NCBI RefSeq assembly: GCF_018618475.1
Contig: NZ_JACSMD010000002.1
Location: 124,001-188,000 of the forward strand
Source of the DNA: Exiguobacterium sp. s122
GTDB lineage: Bacteria > Bacillota > Bacilli > Exiguobacteriales > Exiguobacteriaceae
Direction of reading: 5' to 3'
DNA: 64,000 nucleotides
A program made the translations under genes and the position numbers. The notes below the pieces were generated by a model. The model made no database searches. It was not told where the DNA came from and worked only from the letters and a program-made list of their open reading frames with translations. Positions 16,986 to 26,606 of the stretch are shown one piece after another; positions within the stretch are counted from its first letter, which is position 1, and each line of letters starts with the position of its first letter.

Positions 16986-17656
16986 CACTCGTCTGGATCG
17001 CCATCACGATCGGCGTCTACCTCATCAGCCGAAAGTTGTCGTTTCGTTGGGCTTCTCCGTTCAAGAACGTCGTCTTCTTGAGCACCGCAATTTTGATTGT
17101 GACACTTCTTTTATTCGGTCAATCGTATGACGTATATGAACCGGCAAAAGACATCATCACCATCTTGCTCGGGCCTGCGACCGTCGCGCTCGGTCTGCCG
17201 CTCTATCGTAACTTGCCGACACTGCTCGCTCGAGCAAGACGCGCACTCAGTGCCATTGTCTTTGGGACGCTCTCGACCATCGCCATCGCTGTTTTGTTCG
17301 GAGGCGTACTGAAACTGACCGATCACGTATTGATTGCGTTGTCGGTCAAATCGGTCACGTCCCCGATTGCCCTCGAATTGGCACGACAGTTACAAGGCGA
17401 CGCAGCGCTCGCCGCCTCGGTCGCGGTCGCGTGCGGCATTCTCGGCGCGATGCTCGGTCCTTTTCTTTTGAACATGTTCGGTGTGACCGACCCGTTCACG
17501 CGCGGCCTCGCGCTCGGGACAATCAGTCACGGCATCGGGACCGCCCAAGCCGCGACGGAACATCCGCTCTCCGGTGCGACAGGCGGGGCGGCGATGGGCT
17601 TATCGGCCATCTTCACTTCGTTTTTGCTTCCATATTTACTTCCATTCCTCATTTGA
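16982..17656 (+). CDS. lrgB: LrgB/CidB family membrane protein
   Basis: The 224-residue multi-spanning protein carries the LrgB signature KSVTSPIALELARQLQGD, with ACGILGAMLGPFLLNMFGV and a C-terminal GTISHGIGTAQAA segment. It is the partner of the preceding LrgA-like protein. Whether this pair acts as the lrg or cid set cannot be told from sequence. Confidence 0.9.
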   Translation: MTLVWIAITIGVYLISRKLSFRWASPFKNVVFLSTAILIVTLLLFGQSYDVYEPAKDIITILLGPATVALGLPLYRNLPTLLARARRALSAIVFGTLSTIAIAVLFGGVLKLTDHVLIALSVKSVTSPIALELARQLQGDAALAASVAVACGILGAMLGPFLLNMFGVTDPFTRGLALGTISHGIGTAQAATEHPLSGATGGAAMGLSAIFTSFLLPYLLPFLI

Positions 17657-17700
17657 CCATGCGAAGACCGTTTTCAAACAATTTTGATACTTCCTCAAAC

Positions 17701-17753
17701 GCCTCCCGTGCTACACTAAAACGGATGAGAAACGATTTGGGGAGGTATTTTTT
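17701..17753 (+). promoter_or_regulatory. pepT leader: inverted repeat covering the ribosome site, plus U tract
   Basis: GCCTCCC (17701-17707) pairs with GGGAGGT (17740-17746), which contains the Shine-Dalgarno. TACACT (17712-17717) in between is -10-like. A U-rich run leads directly into the ATG. The osmC leader has the same layout. Confidence 0.5.
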
Positions 17754-18992
17754 ATGCAATCAAAATTAATCGAACGACTAATGACCTACGCCAAGATTGA
17801 CACGCAATCCGACTTCACGAGTGAGACGACGCCGTCGACCGCCAAACAATGGGATTTGATTCGTCATCTCGAAGCCGAGTTAAAGGCGCTCGGACTAGAA
17901 GGTGTGACGACGGACGAATATGGGTACTTGTTCGCGACGCTTCCAAGTAACGTCGACGTTGACGTGCCGACGATCGGCCTACTCGCCCACGTCGACACGG
18001 CGACGGACTTCACCGGGACGAATGTTAAGCCGCAACTCGTCGAACATTATGACGGGGGCGATATCGTCTTGAATGAGACGCTCGGTGTCGTCTTGTCACC
18101 GAAAGACTTCCCGGAGCTCGACGGATACGTCGGCCACACGCTCATGACGACCGACGGGACGACGCTTCTCGGTGCCGACGACAAAGCCGGGATTGCAGAG
18201 ATTGTCACCGCGGTCGAATATTTACTCGCCCACCCAGAGATTCCCCACGGCCCGGTCCGGATTGCCTTCACACCGGATGAAGAGATTGGTCGCGGCCCCC
18301 ACAAGTTCGATGTCGAGCGCTTCAACGCCGATTTCGCCTATACGATGGACGGGGGGCCACTTGGAGAACTGCAATATGAGAGCTTCAACGCTGCCGGTGC
18401 GACCGTGACGTTCCATGGGACGAACGTCCACCCTGGAAGCGCGAAGAACAAGATGGTCAACTCGATGAAACTCGCGATGGCGTTTCACAATCGCCTCCCG
18501 GCCGATGAGGCACCGGAGCATACGAGCGAGTATGAGGGCTTCTTTCACTTAAACGGCTTCTCAGGAGACGTTGAGACAACGACACTCCAGTACATCATCC
18601 GTGATCACGATAAAGCAAAATTCGAGGCACGGAAGGCGTTACTTGAAAAGCTCGTCACAGAATGGAAACAGAAATATGGCGAAGCGCGTGTCGACTTGAA
18701 GATGGACGACCAATATTACAACATGGCCGAGAAAATCGTTCCGGTCAAACATATCGTCGATACGGTCGCCGATGTCATGCGTGAACTCGGAATCGAGCCG
18801 AAAATCGAGCCGATTCGTGGCGGTACCGATGGCTCACAACTGTCTTACATGGGTCTTCCGACACCGAACATTTTTACCGGTGGCGAGAACTACCATGGGA
18901 AGTTCGAGTACATCTCCATCAACAATATGGAAAAAGCAACTCACGTCATCATCCAGACGCTTCGCACATTCGCCGAGCGTGCTCGAGCATAA
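17754..18992 (+). CDS. pepT: Peptidase T (tripeptide aminopeptidase, M20 family)
   Basis: The 412-residue metallopeptidase has the PepT motifs [14 protein letters not shown] (first zinc His), [15 protein letters not shown] (bridging Asp), [15 protein letters not shown] (catalytic and zinc Glu), [10 protein letters not shown] and the C-terminal [17 protein letters not shown] with the last zinc His. It removes the N-terminal residue of tripeptides in the cytosol. GGGGAGG precedes the ATG. Length and motifs are standard. Confidence 0.97.
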   Translation: MQSKLIERLMTYAKIDTQSDFTSETTPSTAKQWDLIRHLEAELKALGLEGVTTDEYGYLFATLPSNVDVDVPTIGLLAHVDTATDFTGTNVKPQLVEHYDGGDIVLNETLGVVLSPKDFPELDGYVGHTLMTTDGTTLLGADDKAGIAEIVTAVEYLLAHPEIPHGPVRIAFTPDEEIGRGPHKFDVERFNADFAYTMDGGPLGELQYESFNAAGATVTFHGTNVHPGSAKNKMVNSMKLAMAFHNRLPADEAPEHTSEYEGFFHLNGFSGDVETTTLQYIIRDHDKAKFEARKALLEKLVTEWKQKYGEARVDLKMDDQYYNMAEKIVPVKHIVDTVADVMRELGIEPKIEPIRGGTDGSQLSYMGLPTPNIFTGGENYHGKFEYISINNMEKATHVIIQTLRTFAERARA

Positions 18993-18998
18993 TTTATG

Positions 18999-19047
18999 CG
19001 CCTCCCATGATTCTCTTCTACACTAGAGACATTGGAGGCGATTTTTT
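18999..19047 (+). terminator. Terminator-like hairpin of pepT that also covers the osmC ribosome site
   Basis: Arms at 18999-19009 and 19030-19040 pair at 10 of 11 positions around a 20-base loop, then six U run directly into the osmC ATG at 19048. The 3' arm contains GGAGG, the only ribosome site for osmC. TACACT in the loop may be a -10 box for osmC. Confidence 0.6.
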
Positions 19048-19494
19048 ATGAAGCATACCTTTCACATGAACCTCGACTGGACCGGTGGACGCAATGACGT
19101 CGGGACAATCGAGGCGGAACGATTGAAGACACAGATATCCATTCCCCCAGAAATGGACGGCCCTGGAATCGGGACGAACCCGGACGAGATGCTCCTCGGA
19201 GCGGCGGCGACGTGTTATATCATTACGCTCGCCGCCATGCTCGGGCGAAGCGATTTAGCGCATCAAGGCATCACGATTGACGCCGAAGGAATCGTCGACG
19301 TGACGAACGGTGTGTTCACGTATGAGACGATTCGATACGAGACGCGCATTCAAGTGCCAAAGACGGCGACGGACCGAGACATCTCGCTCGTCGAACGCAT
19401 CGCGAAGAAAGCGAAAGACGGATGCATGATTTCTCGTGCTTTGGCCGGAAATGTCACGTTCGAGCTTTCGACGACAATCACACGGCTCGACTGA
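19048..19494 (+). CDS. OsmC family peroxiredoxin-like protein
   Basis: The 148-residue protein has the OsmC/Ohr fold pattern: an N-terminal strand region, GTNPDEMLLGAAATCYIITLAAML with the first redox Cys, and AKDGCMISRALAGNVTFEL with the second Cys. The SAC-type spacing around the first Cys resembles the YhfA/OsmC branch, which reduces organic hydroperoxides. Its stop overlaps the sfsA-like start by one base. Confidence 0.85.
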   Translation: MKHTFHMNLDWTGGRNDVGTIEAERLKTQISIPPEMDGPGIGTNPDEMLLGAAATCYIITLAAMLGRSDLAHQGITIDAEGIVDVTNGVFTYETIRYETRIQVPKTATDRDISLVERIAKKAKDGCMISRALAGNVTFELSTTITRLD

Positions 19495-20213
19495 TGTACC
19501 GGTTCAGCCAACCGTTACAAGAAGGCGTCATCGTAAACCGACGCAACCGGTTCATCATGGACGTCGTACTCGGGGACACCGTCGTTGCCTGCCACTGTCC
19601 GGTCACCGGCCGCATCGGCGACCTCATCTTTGACGGCGTTCCTTGCTTGGTCTCGGCGTCAGAGGACCCGAGGCGGCGTACTGCTTTCACCGTCGAGGCG
19701 ATTTCAATTGGTACCGAACGACAATGGATTGGGATTCATCAAGGTCGCGTCAATGACTATATCGAGCATCTCTTGATGGAATCGTCGCTACAGCCTTTCC
19801 AAAATCCAACACGAATTGAACGGGAAGTCTCGTACGACGACGCACGCATCGATTTCGTTGTCGATAACGTCTTGATGGAAGTGAAGATGCCGCTCACCGA
19901 ACTGTTCGTGACGCCCCTTCCTCACTTTGGCTGGAAAAAAACAACGAGACCGATCGAGACAAAACGCCTCGTCCGGCACCTCAACACGCTCATTCATTCG
20001 CTCGAACAGCATCAACGCGCAGTCTTACTCTATGTTTTCTTGTATGATGCGCCTGTCTTCACCGGTAATCCGAACCGAAAAGATGACGGCTTGATTCGTC
20101 AGTCGATGCGACAAGCGATTACGGACGGCCTTGAAGTTTGGCAGGTGAACGGTCACGTCTCTCCTGAAGGCATCACGTTAATCCGTTGTTTCGAGTCGAC
20201 GGCTTCACAATAA
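19494..20213 (+). CDS. sfsA: SfsA family DNA/RNA nuclease-like protein
   Basis: The 239-residue protein opens with the SfsA pattern: LQEGVIVNRRNRFIMDVVLGD, then HCPVTGRIGDLIFDG (OB-fold), then a nuclease-like half with RIDFVVDNVLMEVKMPLTEL (D and E/K of a PD-(D/E)XK core) and RAVLLYVFLYDAPVFTGN. SfsA was first known as a sugar-fermentation stimulator and is now viewed as a nucleic-acid-binding nuclease. No separate ribosome site is seen; the start overlaps the osmC stop as TGATG, so translation is probably coupled. Confidence 0.82.
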   Translation: MYRFSQPLQEGVIVNRRNRFIMDVVLGDTVVACHCPVTGRIGDLIFDGVPCLVSASEDPRRRTAFTVEAISIGTERQWIGIHQGRVNDYIEHLLMESSLQPFQNPTRIEREVSYDDARIDFVVDNVLMEVKMPLTELFVTPLPHFGWKKTTRPIETKRLVRHLNTLIHSLEQHQRAVLLYVFLYDAPVFTGNPNRKDDGLIRQSMRQAITDGLEVWQVNGHVSPEGITLIRCFESTASQ

Positions 20214-20242
20214 AAACAGCCATCATGCGATGGCTGTTTTAC
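20213..20242. terminator. Bidirectional terminator
   Basis: A 12-bp perfect stem (AAAACAGCCATC and complement) lies between convergent sfsA and the SpoIIM-like gene. Confidence 0.88.
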
Positions 20243-20850
20243 TGTAACAAGAGTGGTGTCACGTACGCCTCGATGACCGCCGAGATGGCGAGGAGCGGGA
20301 CGACGACGAAGAGAAACATCTTCAGACCGATAAAAAAGAGAGCCTTTAGCGTGACGTTCGTGTCTTTCCCCTGCATCTTCTGCCAGATGTGACGATTGAG
20401 CGACAACCCCATCGCCGCACCGAGCAAGATTGCGGAAATTTCCGTAATTCCATGCGGCAAGATGCCAAGCGTGATGACTTTTATGACCGACTCACCGGAA
20501 AAATCGACAATCATGGCGACAAGTCCGATGATGGCCGCATTGATGACGACGAACACATACGGGATGAAGAGCGGAATCATCCCGAGCAAGAAAGCGAGCA
20601 AGGCGACGCGCGTGTTGTTCACGAAGAGGGCGACCATCGTGTCGAATGCACTCGTATCGAACGACAAGCCACGTGACTCGAACATGTCGCCAATCTGTTT
20701 CAAAATGTCTTCAATCTGTTCACTCGTGACGAATGAACGGAAGATAAAATAGGACGCGATACTCGTCACGATGAAAAGGACGAGCAGGCGCAAAAAGTCT
20801 TTACGGTAATAGTTGCTCCACGCTTCCCGGAGCGAAATCGATGGTTTCAT
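20239..20850 (-). CDS. Stage II sporulation protein M-like membrane protein
   Basis: The 203-residue protein has about five membrane helices and the SpoIIM/DUF95 hallmark GILPHGITEISAILLGAAMGL near residue 135. In sporulating bacilli SpoIIM is part of the engulfment DMP complex, but this family is also common in non-sporulating bacteria with unknown roles. No other sporulation gene is in the window. The start at 20850 is 7 bases after GGGGG; an ATG two codons earlier abuts it. Confidence 0.85.
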   Translation of the reverse strand: MKPSISLREAWSNYYRKDFLRLLVLFIVTSIASYFIFRSFVTSEQIEDILKQIGDMFESRGLSFDTSAFDTMVALFVNNTRVALLAFLLGMIPLFIPYVFVVINAAIIGLVAMIVDFSGESVIKVITLGILPHGITEISAILLGAAMGLSLNRHIWQKMQGKDTNVTLKALFFIGLKMFLFVVVPLLAISAVIEAYVTPLLLQ

Positions 20851-20982
20851 AGTCATTCCCCCTATAACCATCTATACGAATCACGTCAACTTTTGTTTCA
20901 CTTTTACCCATGACTGCGCGTTTTCAAAAAACGTGATACAATACACGTCGTAAACTAATCAGAAAAACGAGGGATCCTATAC

Positions 20983-22608
20983 ATGATTACAGTAAATAAC
21001 GTAAGTCTCCAATTCGGTGGACGCAAGTTGTTTGAAGACGTGAACATCAAGTTCACACCAGGCAACTGTTACGGCTTGATCGGCGCGAACGGTGCCGGGA
21101 AGTCAACATTCTTAAAAATTCTTGCCGGTGAGCAAGACACGACAACGGGTGACGTCAGTTTCTCACCTGGTGAGCGCCTCGCTGTCCTTAAACAGGACCA
21201 CTATGCGTACGAAGACCAAGCCGTACTCGAAACGGTCATCATGGGCCACGAGCGTCTCTACCAAGTCATGAAAGAGAAAGACGCCATCTATATGAAAGAA
21301 GACTTCTCAGACGAAGACGGCATGCGTGCGGCTGAGCTTGAAGGCGAATTCGCTGAGATGAACGGTTGGGAAGCTGAATCGGAAGCTGCGATGGTACTCC
21401 AAGGTCTCGGCATTACGGACGATTCACATCATAAGCTCATGAGCGAGCTTACAGGTGGCGAGAAAGTGAAAGTGCTCCTCGCACAGGCACTCTTTGGCAA
21501 ACCTGACATCCTACTCCTCGATGAGCCGACGAACGGTCTTGACTTAAAGGCGATTCAATGGCTTGAAGAGTTCTTGATCAACTTCGAGAACACGGTCATC
21601 GTCGTTTCCCACGACCGTCACTTCTTGAACAAAGTTTGTACGCACATGGCCGACCTCGACTTCGGGAAAATCCAGTTGTACGTCGGGAACTATGACTTCT
21701 GGTACGAGTCGAGCCAACTCGCTGCGCGTATGGCGTCAGACCAGAACAAGAAAAAAGAAGAGAAAATTAAAGAACTTCAAAACTTCATCGCTCGCTTTAG
21801 CTCGAACGCCTCAAAGGCGCGTCAAGCGACGTCGCGTAAGAAGTTGCTTGATAAAATCACGCTCGACGATATCCGTCCATCGTCACGTCGTTACCCATTC
21901 GTCGGCTTCTCGATGGAACGTGAAATCGGGAACGATGTGCTCTACGTCGAAAACGTCTCGAAGACGATTGACGGTGTGAAAGTACTCGACAACGTCACGT
22001 TCTCACTGAACAAGACGGACAAAGTCGCCTTCGTCGGCCGCTCAGACGTTGCCATCACGACGCTCTTCAAAATCATCATGGGCGAGATGGAACCGGATGC
22101 GGGTACGGTCAAATGGGGCGTGACGACGACACAGTCGTACTTCCCGAAAGACAACTCGGAATATTTCGAAGGGTCAGATAAGAGCATCTTGGATTGGTTA
22201 CGCCAGTTCTCACCAGCCGACGAGTCGGACACGTTCCTTCGCGGCTTCCTCGGACGCATGCTCTTCTCAGGCGAAGAAGTCATGAAGAAAGCATCTGTCC
22301 TCTCAGGGGGCGAAAAAGTGCGTTGTATGCTTTCGAAGATGATGCTCTCAAATTCGAACGTCCTCGTCCTCGACGATCCGACGAACCACTTGGACCTCGA
22401 ATCGATCACGGCGCTCAACAACGGCCTCGAGTCGTTCAAAGGCGTGCTCCTCTTCAGCTCGCATGACCATCAGCTCATCTCGACGATTGCGACACGCATC
22501 ATCGAAGTGACGCCGAACGGGATTGTCGACAAGGAAGCAACGTACGATGAGTTCCTCGAGAACGAATCGCTTCAACAACAAGTCGAATCGCTGTATCAGA
22601 ACGCATAA
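20983..22608 (+). CDS. ABC-F family ATPase (YkpA/YbiT-like)
   Basis: The 541-residue protein has two ABC domains and no membrane segment, the ABC-F layout. NBD1 is canonical (GANGAGKST, LTGGEKVKV, LLLDEPTNGLD). The linker has charged helices around 250-290. NBD2 has a degenerate Walker A (VGRSDVAITT, no P-loop Lys), signature LSGGEKVRC and Walker B LVLDDPTNHLD with Asp where the catalytic Glu is usual. I recall similar divergence in YkpA relatives, so it may be a subfamily trait. ABC-F proteins act on ribosomes as translation factors or give antibiotic resistance. An extended -10 (TGATACAAT) lies upstream. Confidence 0.9.
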   Translation: MITVNNVSLQFGGRKLFEDVNIKFTPGNCYGLIGANGAGKSTFLKILAGEQDTTTGDVSFSPGERLAVLKQDHYAYEDQAVLETVIMGHERLYQVMKEKDAIYMKEDFSDEDGMRAAELEGEFAEMNGWEAESEAAMVLQGLGITDDSHHKLMSELTGGEKVKVLLAQALFGKPDILLLDEPTNGLDLKAIQWLEEFLINFENTVIVVSHDRHFLNKVCTHMADLDFGKIQLYVGNYDFWYESSQLAARMASDQNKKKEEKIKELQNFIARFSSNASKARQATSRKKLLDKITLDDIRPSSRRYPFVGFSMEREIGNDVLYVENVSKTIDGVKVLDNVTFSLNKTDKVAFVGRSDVAITTLFKIIMGEMEPDAGTVKWGVTTTQSYFPKDNSEYFEGSDKSILDWLRQFSPADESDTFLRGFLGRMLFSGEEVMKKASVLSGGEKVRCMLSKMMLSNSNVLVLDDPTNHLDLESITALNNGLESFKGVLLFSSHDHQLISTIATRIIEVTPNGIVDKEATYDEFLENESLQQQVESLYQNA

Positions 22609-22610
22609 GA

Positions 22611-22643
22611 AAAATCGATCGGCCGCGGCCGATCGATTTTTTT
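22611..22643. terminator. Bidirectional terminator
   Basis: A 14-bp palindromic stem AAAATCGATCGGCC with a GC loop lies between convergent genes. Confidence 0.92.
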
Positions 22644-23388
22644 ATTGGACTTCGACTGTCTCCATGATGTGTTCATGAATGTCGTGTCCTTTTGTTACAT
22701 GGACTTGCACGTTATATGGACCGGCTTCGGTAAACGTGTGCCCCCCTGTGTACACGCCGTCCGTTTCCTCGAGCTTCACCCACTCGTGCTTTTCAGCCCC
22801 GTCTTTGAACACTTCCAGCTGAACGTCAGCACCTGTGAGCGCCTCGTGGTCAATCTCCACGTTCACCGTGAACGGTTGCGGTTCATTCACGGTCGCTTGT
22901 TTCGGTTCGAGTGTGATGTCCGCACCGGCATGGTGATGGTGATCATTTTCTTCCTCGCCCTCGGCTGCCGTCTTCGGATGACCGACCGTCACGTTCGTCG
23001 TTGGCATCGTATGCATCGAGCGCGCCGTCACGTGGACTTGGACCGTATAGACCGCCTCGTCAGCGAACGTCGTCTCGGCTTCATACACGCCGTCTGACGT
23101 CAATGTGGCTTTCGTCATTTCACTGTCTTCTTTCGCCCCGTTCTTCCAAACTTCGAACTTGATTTCGTCGGCATCGTCGACGGCTGCACCGTCTTGCGTG
23201 ACTCGTACAGCAAGCACGACAGGCTCGCCCTCATCCGCGGTCGCTGGTACGTTCAATTCGGCTTCAACAGGTTCCATTGATTGAACGACTTCAGATGCGT
23301 TGTCCGCTTCTTCCGCTCCACATGCCCCGAGCACCAACACGCTAGCAAGACTTGCCGCTAAACCTAATTTCATCATTGTTCGTTTCAT
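22642..23388 (-). CDS. Lipoprotein with two YtkA-like/FixH-like domains and a His-rich linker
   Basis: The 248-residue lipoprotein has lipobox VLGACG. Two similar Ig-like domains follow, residues about 40-135 and about 160-248, each with the pattern VxVxxDGxxxxDAD...VYxxxxTFxxAxxYxVQVHVT. The linker holds DHHHH. YtkA-like domains are found in secreted proteins linked to metal handling and respiratory oxidase assembly; the repeated His and Met residues would fit copper or another metal, but this is inference. It stands alone. Confidence 0.78.
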   Translation of the reverse strand: MKRTMMKLGLAASLASVLVLGACGAEEADNASEVVQSMEPVEAELNVPATADEGEPVVLAVRVTQDGAAVDDADEIKFEVWKNGAKEDSEMTKATLTSDGVYEAETTFADEAVYTVQVHVTARSMHTMPTTNVTVGHPKTAAEGEEENDHHHHAGADITLEPKQATVNEPQPFTVNVEIDHEALTGADVQLEVFKDGAEKHEWVKLEETDGVYTGGHTFTEAGPYNVQVHVTKGHDIHEHIMETVEVQ

Positions 23389-23582
23389 CTTACATCCCCC
23401 TATTTAATCGCTTACATGTTTCACACTTTGTTCATGATACCACCCTTTTTCAGGAAATGTGTGAGAATTGTGTGAGATTTCGCCTAGCTCTTGCTCATAC
23501 ATTACACACATATTTTGAGAGACGGTGACCAAAAATTCCTTTGTCTAAATTTAGGTTTTTTGATGGAACGGTCTGAAATGGG

Positions 23583-23599
23583 GTATATAAAATATATAC
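23583..23599. promoter_or_regulatory. Perfect palindrome upstream of the polysaccharide deacetylase gene
   Basis: GTATATAAAATATATAC has 7-bp arms around 3 bases and lies about 65 bases before the start codon. It could be an operator or include a -10 element. Confidence 0.4.
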
Positions 23600-23663
23600 A
23601 CAGCTCAATATTTGGAAAGCCTTGACACCAAGATACATACATCATGAATGGAGGCGAAATGAA

Positions 23664-24863
23664 ATGAAGAGCAGGTTCGTACGTGTACTCATGGCCTTGT
23701 TGATCATGTTGGCACCGTTAGTCGCTTATCCAAAATCGGCCGATGCCGCCGCTTCTAAATTCATCACGAGCGTCAACACCACCAGTAAAGTCGTGGCGCT
23801 GACGTTTGACGACGGAGCGGATGGCGCGAACACGAATAAGATTTTGGACATACTCGCCAAAAACAACGTCAAAGCTACTTTCTTCTTGACCGGATCGGGC
23901 GCCAACCACCATCCCCAATACATTAAAAACATCGCAGCTAAAGGTCACCAACTCGGTAACCACTCCTACACCCATCCCGACTTCACCAAATTGACCGCCA
24001 CTCAGATGAAATCGGAACTCGATCGCACCGAAGCCATCGTCAAGTCACTCACCGGAAAAACAACGAAACCGTTGTTCCGTGCCCCATATGGCGCCGTTAA
24101 CAGTGCCGTGTTGAACGGCGTCGGTGCTGCCGGCTATGGATACACTGTGCAGTGGAACATCGACACGATTGACTGGAAAGGACTCACCGCTACGCAAATC
24201 AATACGAAAGTACAAACGAACATCAAACCGGGATCCATCGTCTTGATGCACACCGGCGCCGGCGCCCCTGGTACCCCGCTTGCGTTGCCGACGATGATCT
24301 CGCAACTCAAAGCAAAAGGATACAAGTTCGTCACTGTCTCGCAACTGCTCGCCTATCAAAATGCACCGACTGGTAAAACGTATACTGTCAAATCAGGTGA
24401 CACGCTCTATAGTATTGCTCGGGCTTATGGCGTCACCGTCACTGCACTCGCCGCTGCGAACAATATCACGAACTATAACTTGATTTCTGTCGGACAAGTG
24501 CTCGTTATTCCAGGTACGACCGTTACACCACCGCCACCTACAACGACCGTCAAATATACGGTCAAGTCCGGCGACACTCTCTATAAGATTGCGACGATGT
24601 ACAAGACGACCGTCGCCAAAATCGCAGCCGCTAACAATATTTCAAACGTCAACTCCATCACAGTCGGACAAGTGCTCATCATCCCAACCACAACTGTCAC
24701 CCCACCTCCAACGACGACTGTGAAGTATACCGTCAAATCGGGCGATACCCTTTATAAAATCGCGACAACGTATAACACGACCGTCGCAAAAATCGCAGCC
24801 GCTAACAATATTTCAAACGTCAACTCGATTTACGTCGGACAAGTGCTCACGATTCCCCGCTAA
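23664..24863 (+). CDS. Secreted polysaccharide deacetylase with three LysM domains
   Basis: The 399-residue protein has a signal peptide ([10 protein letters not shown] start, ADAAA cleavage region). The NodB domain includes [13 protein letters not shown] with the DD metal motif, [10 protein letters not shown] (metal His pair), RAPYGAVN and IVLMHTGAG. Three C-terminal LysM repeats (TVKSGDTLY...NN...[10 protein letters not shown]) are joined by proline-threonine linkers. LysM binds peptidoglycan or chitin and NodB removes N-acetyl groups, so it probably trims cell-wall glycan. LysM 2 and 3 are nearly identical, implying recent duplication. GGAGG precedes the start at 23664. Confidence 0.92.
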   Translation: MKSRFVRVLMALLIMLAPLVAYPKSADAAASKFITSVNTTSKVVALTFDDGADGANTNKILDILAKNNVKATFFLTGSGANHHPQYIKNIAAKGHQLGNHSYTHPDFTKLTATQMKSELDRTEAIVKSLTGKTTKPLFRAPYGAVNSAVLNGVGAAGYGYTVQWNIDTIDWKGLTATQINTKVQTNIKPGSIVLMHTGAGAPGTPLALPTMISQLKAKGYKFVTVSQLLAYQNAPTGKTYTVKSGDTLYSIARAYGVTVTALAAANNITNYNLISVGQVLVIPGTTVTPPPPTTTVKYTVKSGDTLYKIATMYKTTVAKIAAANNISNVNSITVGQVLIIPTTTVTPPPTTTVKYTVKSGDTLYKIATTYNTTVAKIAAANNISNVNSIYVGQVLTIPR

Positions 24864-24868
24864 TGAAT

Positions 24869-24905
24869 AAAGAAGTGTCTGCCTGCTATGGCGGACACTT
24901 CTTTT
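24869..24905. terminator. Bidirectional terminator
   Basis: An AAAGAAGTGTC/GACACTTCTTT stem with inner GCC/GGC pairs separates the deacetylase gene from the 3' end of the molybdenum-cofactor operon. Confidence 0.85.
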
Positions 24906-25914
24906 ATGTGCCAAGACATTCATCGACCATGGCAATCGCCACACCTGGATCATCGACTCCATGAACGAGTATGCGACCATCAATGAATAACAGCATCCGA
25001 TGTTCCCGCCAATGCCATTCGACCGTGAACGGTGTCCGTCTTACGTCGATCTCGGCACGCTCGAGTCGTTGCGCGATGTTCTCGATTCCATCGATGAATT
25101 TTCGAACTTGAACGACATCGCGCCCACAAAGGTGTGCGGTCTGTTGCCGATTTGAGACGAGACTTGGGTACGAACGGGTTTGGCACGAGGCACATGAGCC
25201 GTCGACCAATCGTTCGACGTCAAGACGTTGCGAAAGGTTCTCCCACACATCTTCGATTAACAAACGACGCTCGAGTTTTTCAACACGTCCCGTCAAATAT
25301 TTCAACGCCTCGATTGCTTGGCGGCTTGCGACATGCTGGACGATTGGAGCTAAAACACCGACGGTCGCACATGTCTGGCCAGCCAGTGGCAGGTGACGCA
25401 TAAGACAACGTAGACAAGGCGCTTCGCTAGGCAAAACGGTATAGTTCATCCCGTACGCGCCTACACAGGAGGCAAATAAAAACGGAATCCCGCGATGCAA
25501 TGCAAAATCATTCAACAGTAGCCGCGTCTCCACGTTATCGGTCGCATCTAGCACCAAGTCAACGGGTGCTAGCTCACGAAGCCAGTCCCATGAAACGTCG
25601 GTGATGTGCGCCTCGACGTTGATGTCTCCGTTAATCGAATTGAGTCGGTCGCGAGCAGCAATCGCTTTCGGTGTCTTGGCGTCAGCATCTTGCTCTGTAT
25701 ATAAGGTCTGACGCTGCAAATTGGTCACGTCCACATAGTCCCGGTCAACAATGACGAGCGAGACGCCAGCACGCACAAGCTGATCTGTGACGGCTGCGCC
25801 CAGGGCACCGAGCCCGACGACGAGAACACGTTTTGTCATGAGTTCTGTTTGGCCATCTGTACCAATACCGTGAAAACGAGCTTGCCGCGCATAGCGTTCT
25901 GGGATGGGATTCAT
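24904..25914 (-). CDS. moeB: ThiF/MoeB family adenylyltransferase
   Basis: The 336-residue E1-like enzyme has nucleotide-binding [34 protein letters not shown], catalytic Cys in [10 protein letters not shown], and zinc Cys pairs CLRC and CASC. It would adenylate the C-terminal Gly-Gly of the MoaD encoded in the same operon. The tail of about 85 residues after the zinc pairs (from [10 protein letters not shown]) is extra; it could contact MoaD, and it is not a rhodanese domain. It is last in the operon, and its start overlaps moaC by 4 bases. Confidence 0.88.
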   Translation of the reverse strand: MNPIPERYARQARFHGIGTDGQTELMTKRVLVVGLGALGAAVTDQLVRAGVSLVIVDRDYVDVTNLQRQTLYTEQDADAKTPKAIAARDRLNSINGDINVEAHITDVSWDWLRELAPVDLVLDATDNVETRLLLNDFALHRGIPFLFASCVGAYGMNYTVLPSEAPCLRCLMRHLPLAGQTCATVGVLAPIVQHVASRQAIEALKYLTGRVEKLERRLLIEDVWENLSQRLDVERLVDGSCASCQTRSYPSLVSNRQQTAHLCGRDVVQVRKFIDGIENIAQRLERAEIDVRRTPFTVEWHWREHRMLLFIDGRILVHGVDDPGVAIAMVDECLGT

Positions 25915-26378
25915 CGCATGTACTCTCCAGACTTTCCACCCTGTTTCTCCAGTAAGTAGGTCGGACCGATGACGATGCCTTTATCGATGGCCTTTGTCAT
26001 ATCATATACCGTCAAGGCTGCCACCGACACAGCCGTCAACGCCTCCATCTCGACACCGGTGTCGCCTTTTGTCTTCACGAACGATTCGATGATGAGGTGT
26101 GTGCCCTCCCATGCAAATGTCAAATCCACTTTTTTCAGGGCGAGGGGATGACACATCGGAATGATTCGGCTCGTCTCTTTGGCGGCCATGATTCCTGCGA
26201 CTTGAGCCACAGCAAGCACATCGCCTTTGGCACTCGTCCCGTGCTGTATGCATTCCATCACGGCTTCACTCACTTCGACTGAACTTCGAGCCCGCGCGAT
26301 CCGTGTCGTTTCAACTTTACCGGATACATCGACCATCTGGGCCCGTCCTTGGTCATTGATATGTGTCAGTTTCATCAT
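25911..26378 (-). CDS. moaC: Cyclic pyranopterin monophosphate synthase
   Basis: The 155-residue enzyme has MoaC motifs [14 protein letters not shown] near the N-terminus, [14 protein letters not shown] in the centre, and [28 protein letters not shown] near the end. It converts the MoaA product to cyclic pyranopterin monophosphate. GGAGG precedes two adjacent ATGs (26378 and 26375); either could be used. Confidence 0.97.
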   Translation of the reverse strand: MMKLTHINDQGRAQMVDVSGKVETTRIARARSSVEVSEAVMECIQHGTSAKGDVLAVAQVAGIMAAKETSRIIPMCHPLALKKVDLTFAWEGTHLIIESFVKTKGDTGVEMEALTAVSVAALTVYDMTKAIDKGIVIGPTYLLEKQGGKSGEYMR

Positions 26379-26606
26379 TTATCCTCCACTTACCATCGGG
26401 ATGACGGCCACTGTATCCCCGTCATGGACGACGTACGCATCCGTCTCATAGCGTTCATTCACGGCAAACATGAGTCGCTCCGCACCCGTGACCCCTCGCG
26501 CTGTTAAATCAGTTCGTAACACAGCAATCGTGATTGGGGCCGTCATCGTGTACGAGCGCGTTTTGAGTTCCTCGGCCACATGCGCGAAACATAGCACTTC
26601 AATCAT
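26379..26606 (-). CDS. moaD: Molybdopterin synthase small subunit
   Basis: The 75-residue beta-grasp protein ends in GG, the site that is adenylated by MoeB and then thiocarboxylated. The body has VLCFAHVAEEL, LMFAVNERYE and DGDTVAVIPMVSGG. The start at 26606 overlaps the moaE stop (ATGA); a longer frame upstream would run inside moaE. Confidence 0.95.
   Translation of the reverse strand: MIEVLCFAHVAEELKTRSYTMTAPITIAVLRTDLTARGVTGAERLMFAVNERYETDAYVVHDGDTVAVIPMVSGG

Noticed and set aside
20239-20850. SpoIIM-like gene as evidence for sporulation
   Set aside because: The family is common in non-sporulating bacteria and no other sporulation gene is present here.
23403-23416. cre-like site before the YtkA-like lipoprotein gene
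   Set aside because: One mismatch at the conserved C and no carbon-metabolism context, so left out of the feature list.
23540-23565. AATTTAGGTTTTTT resembling the licT terminator arm
   Set aside because: No partner arm or RAT sequence nearby; a coincidence of an AT-rich stretch.
24360-24860. Tandem repeat in the deacetylase gene as a mobile or variable repeat
   Set aside because: The repetition is explained by three LysM domains with linkers in a single frame.
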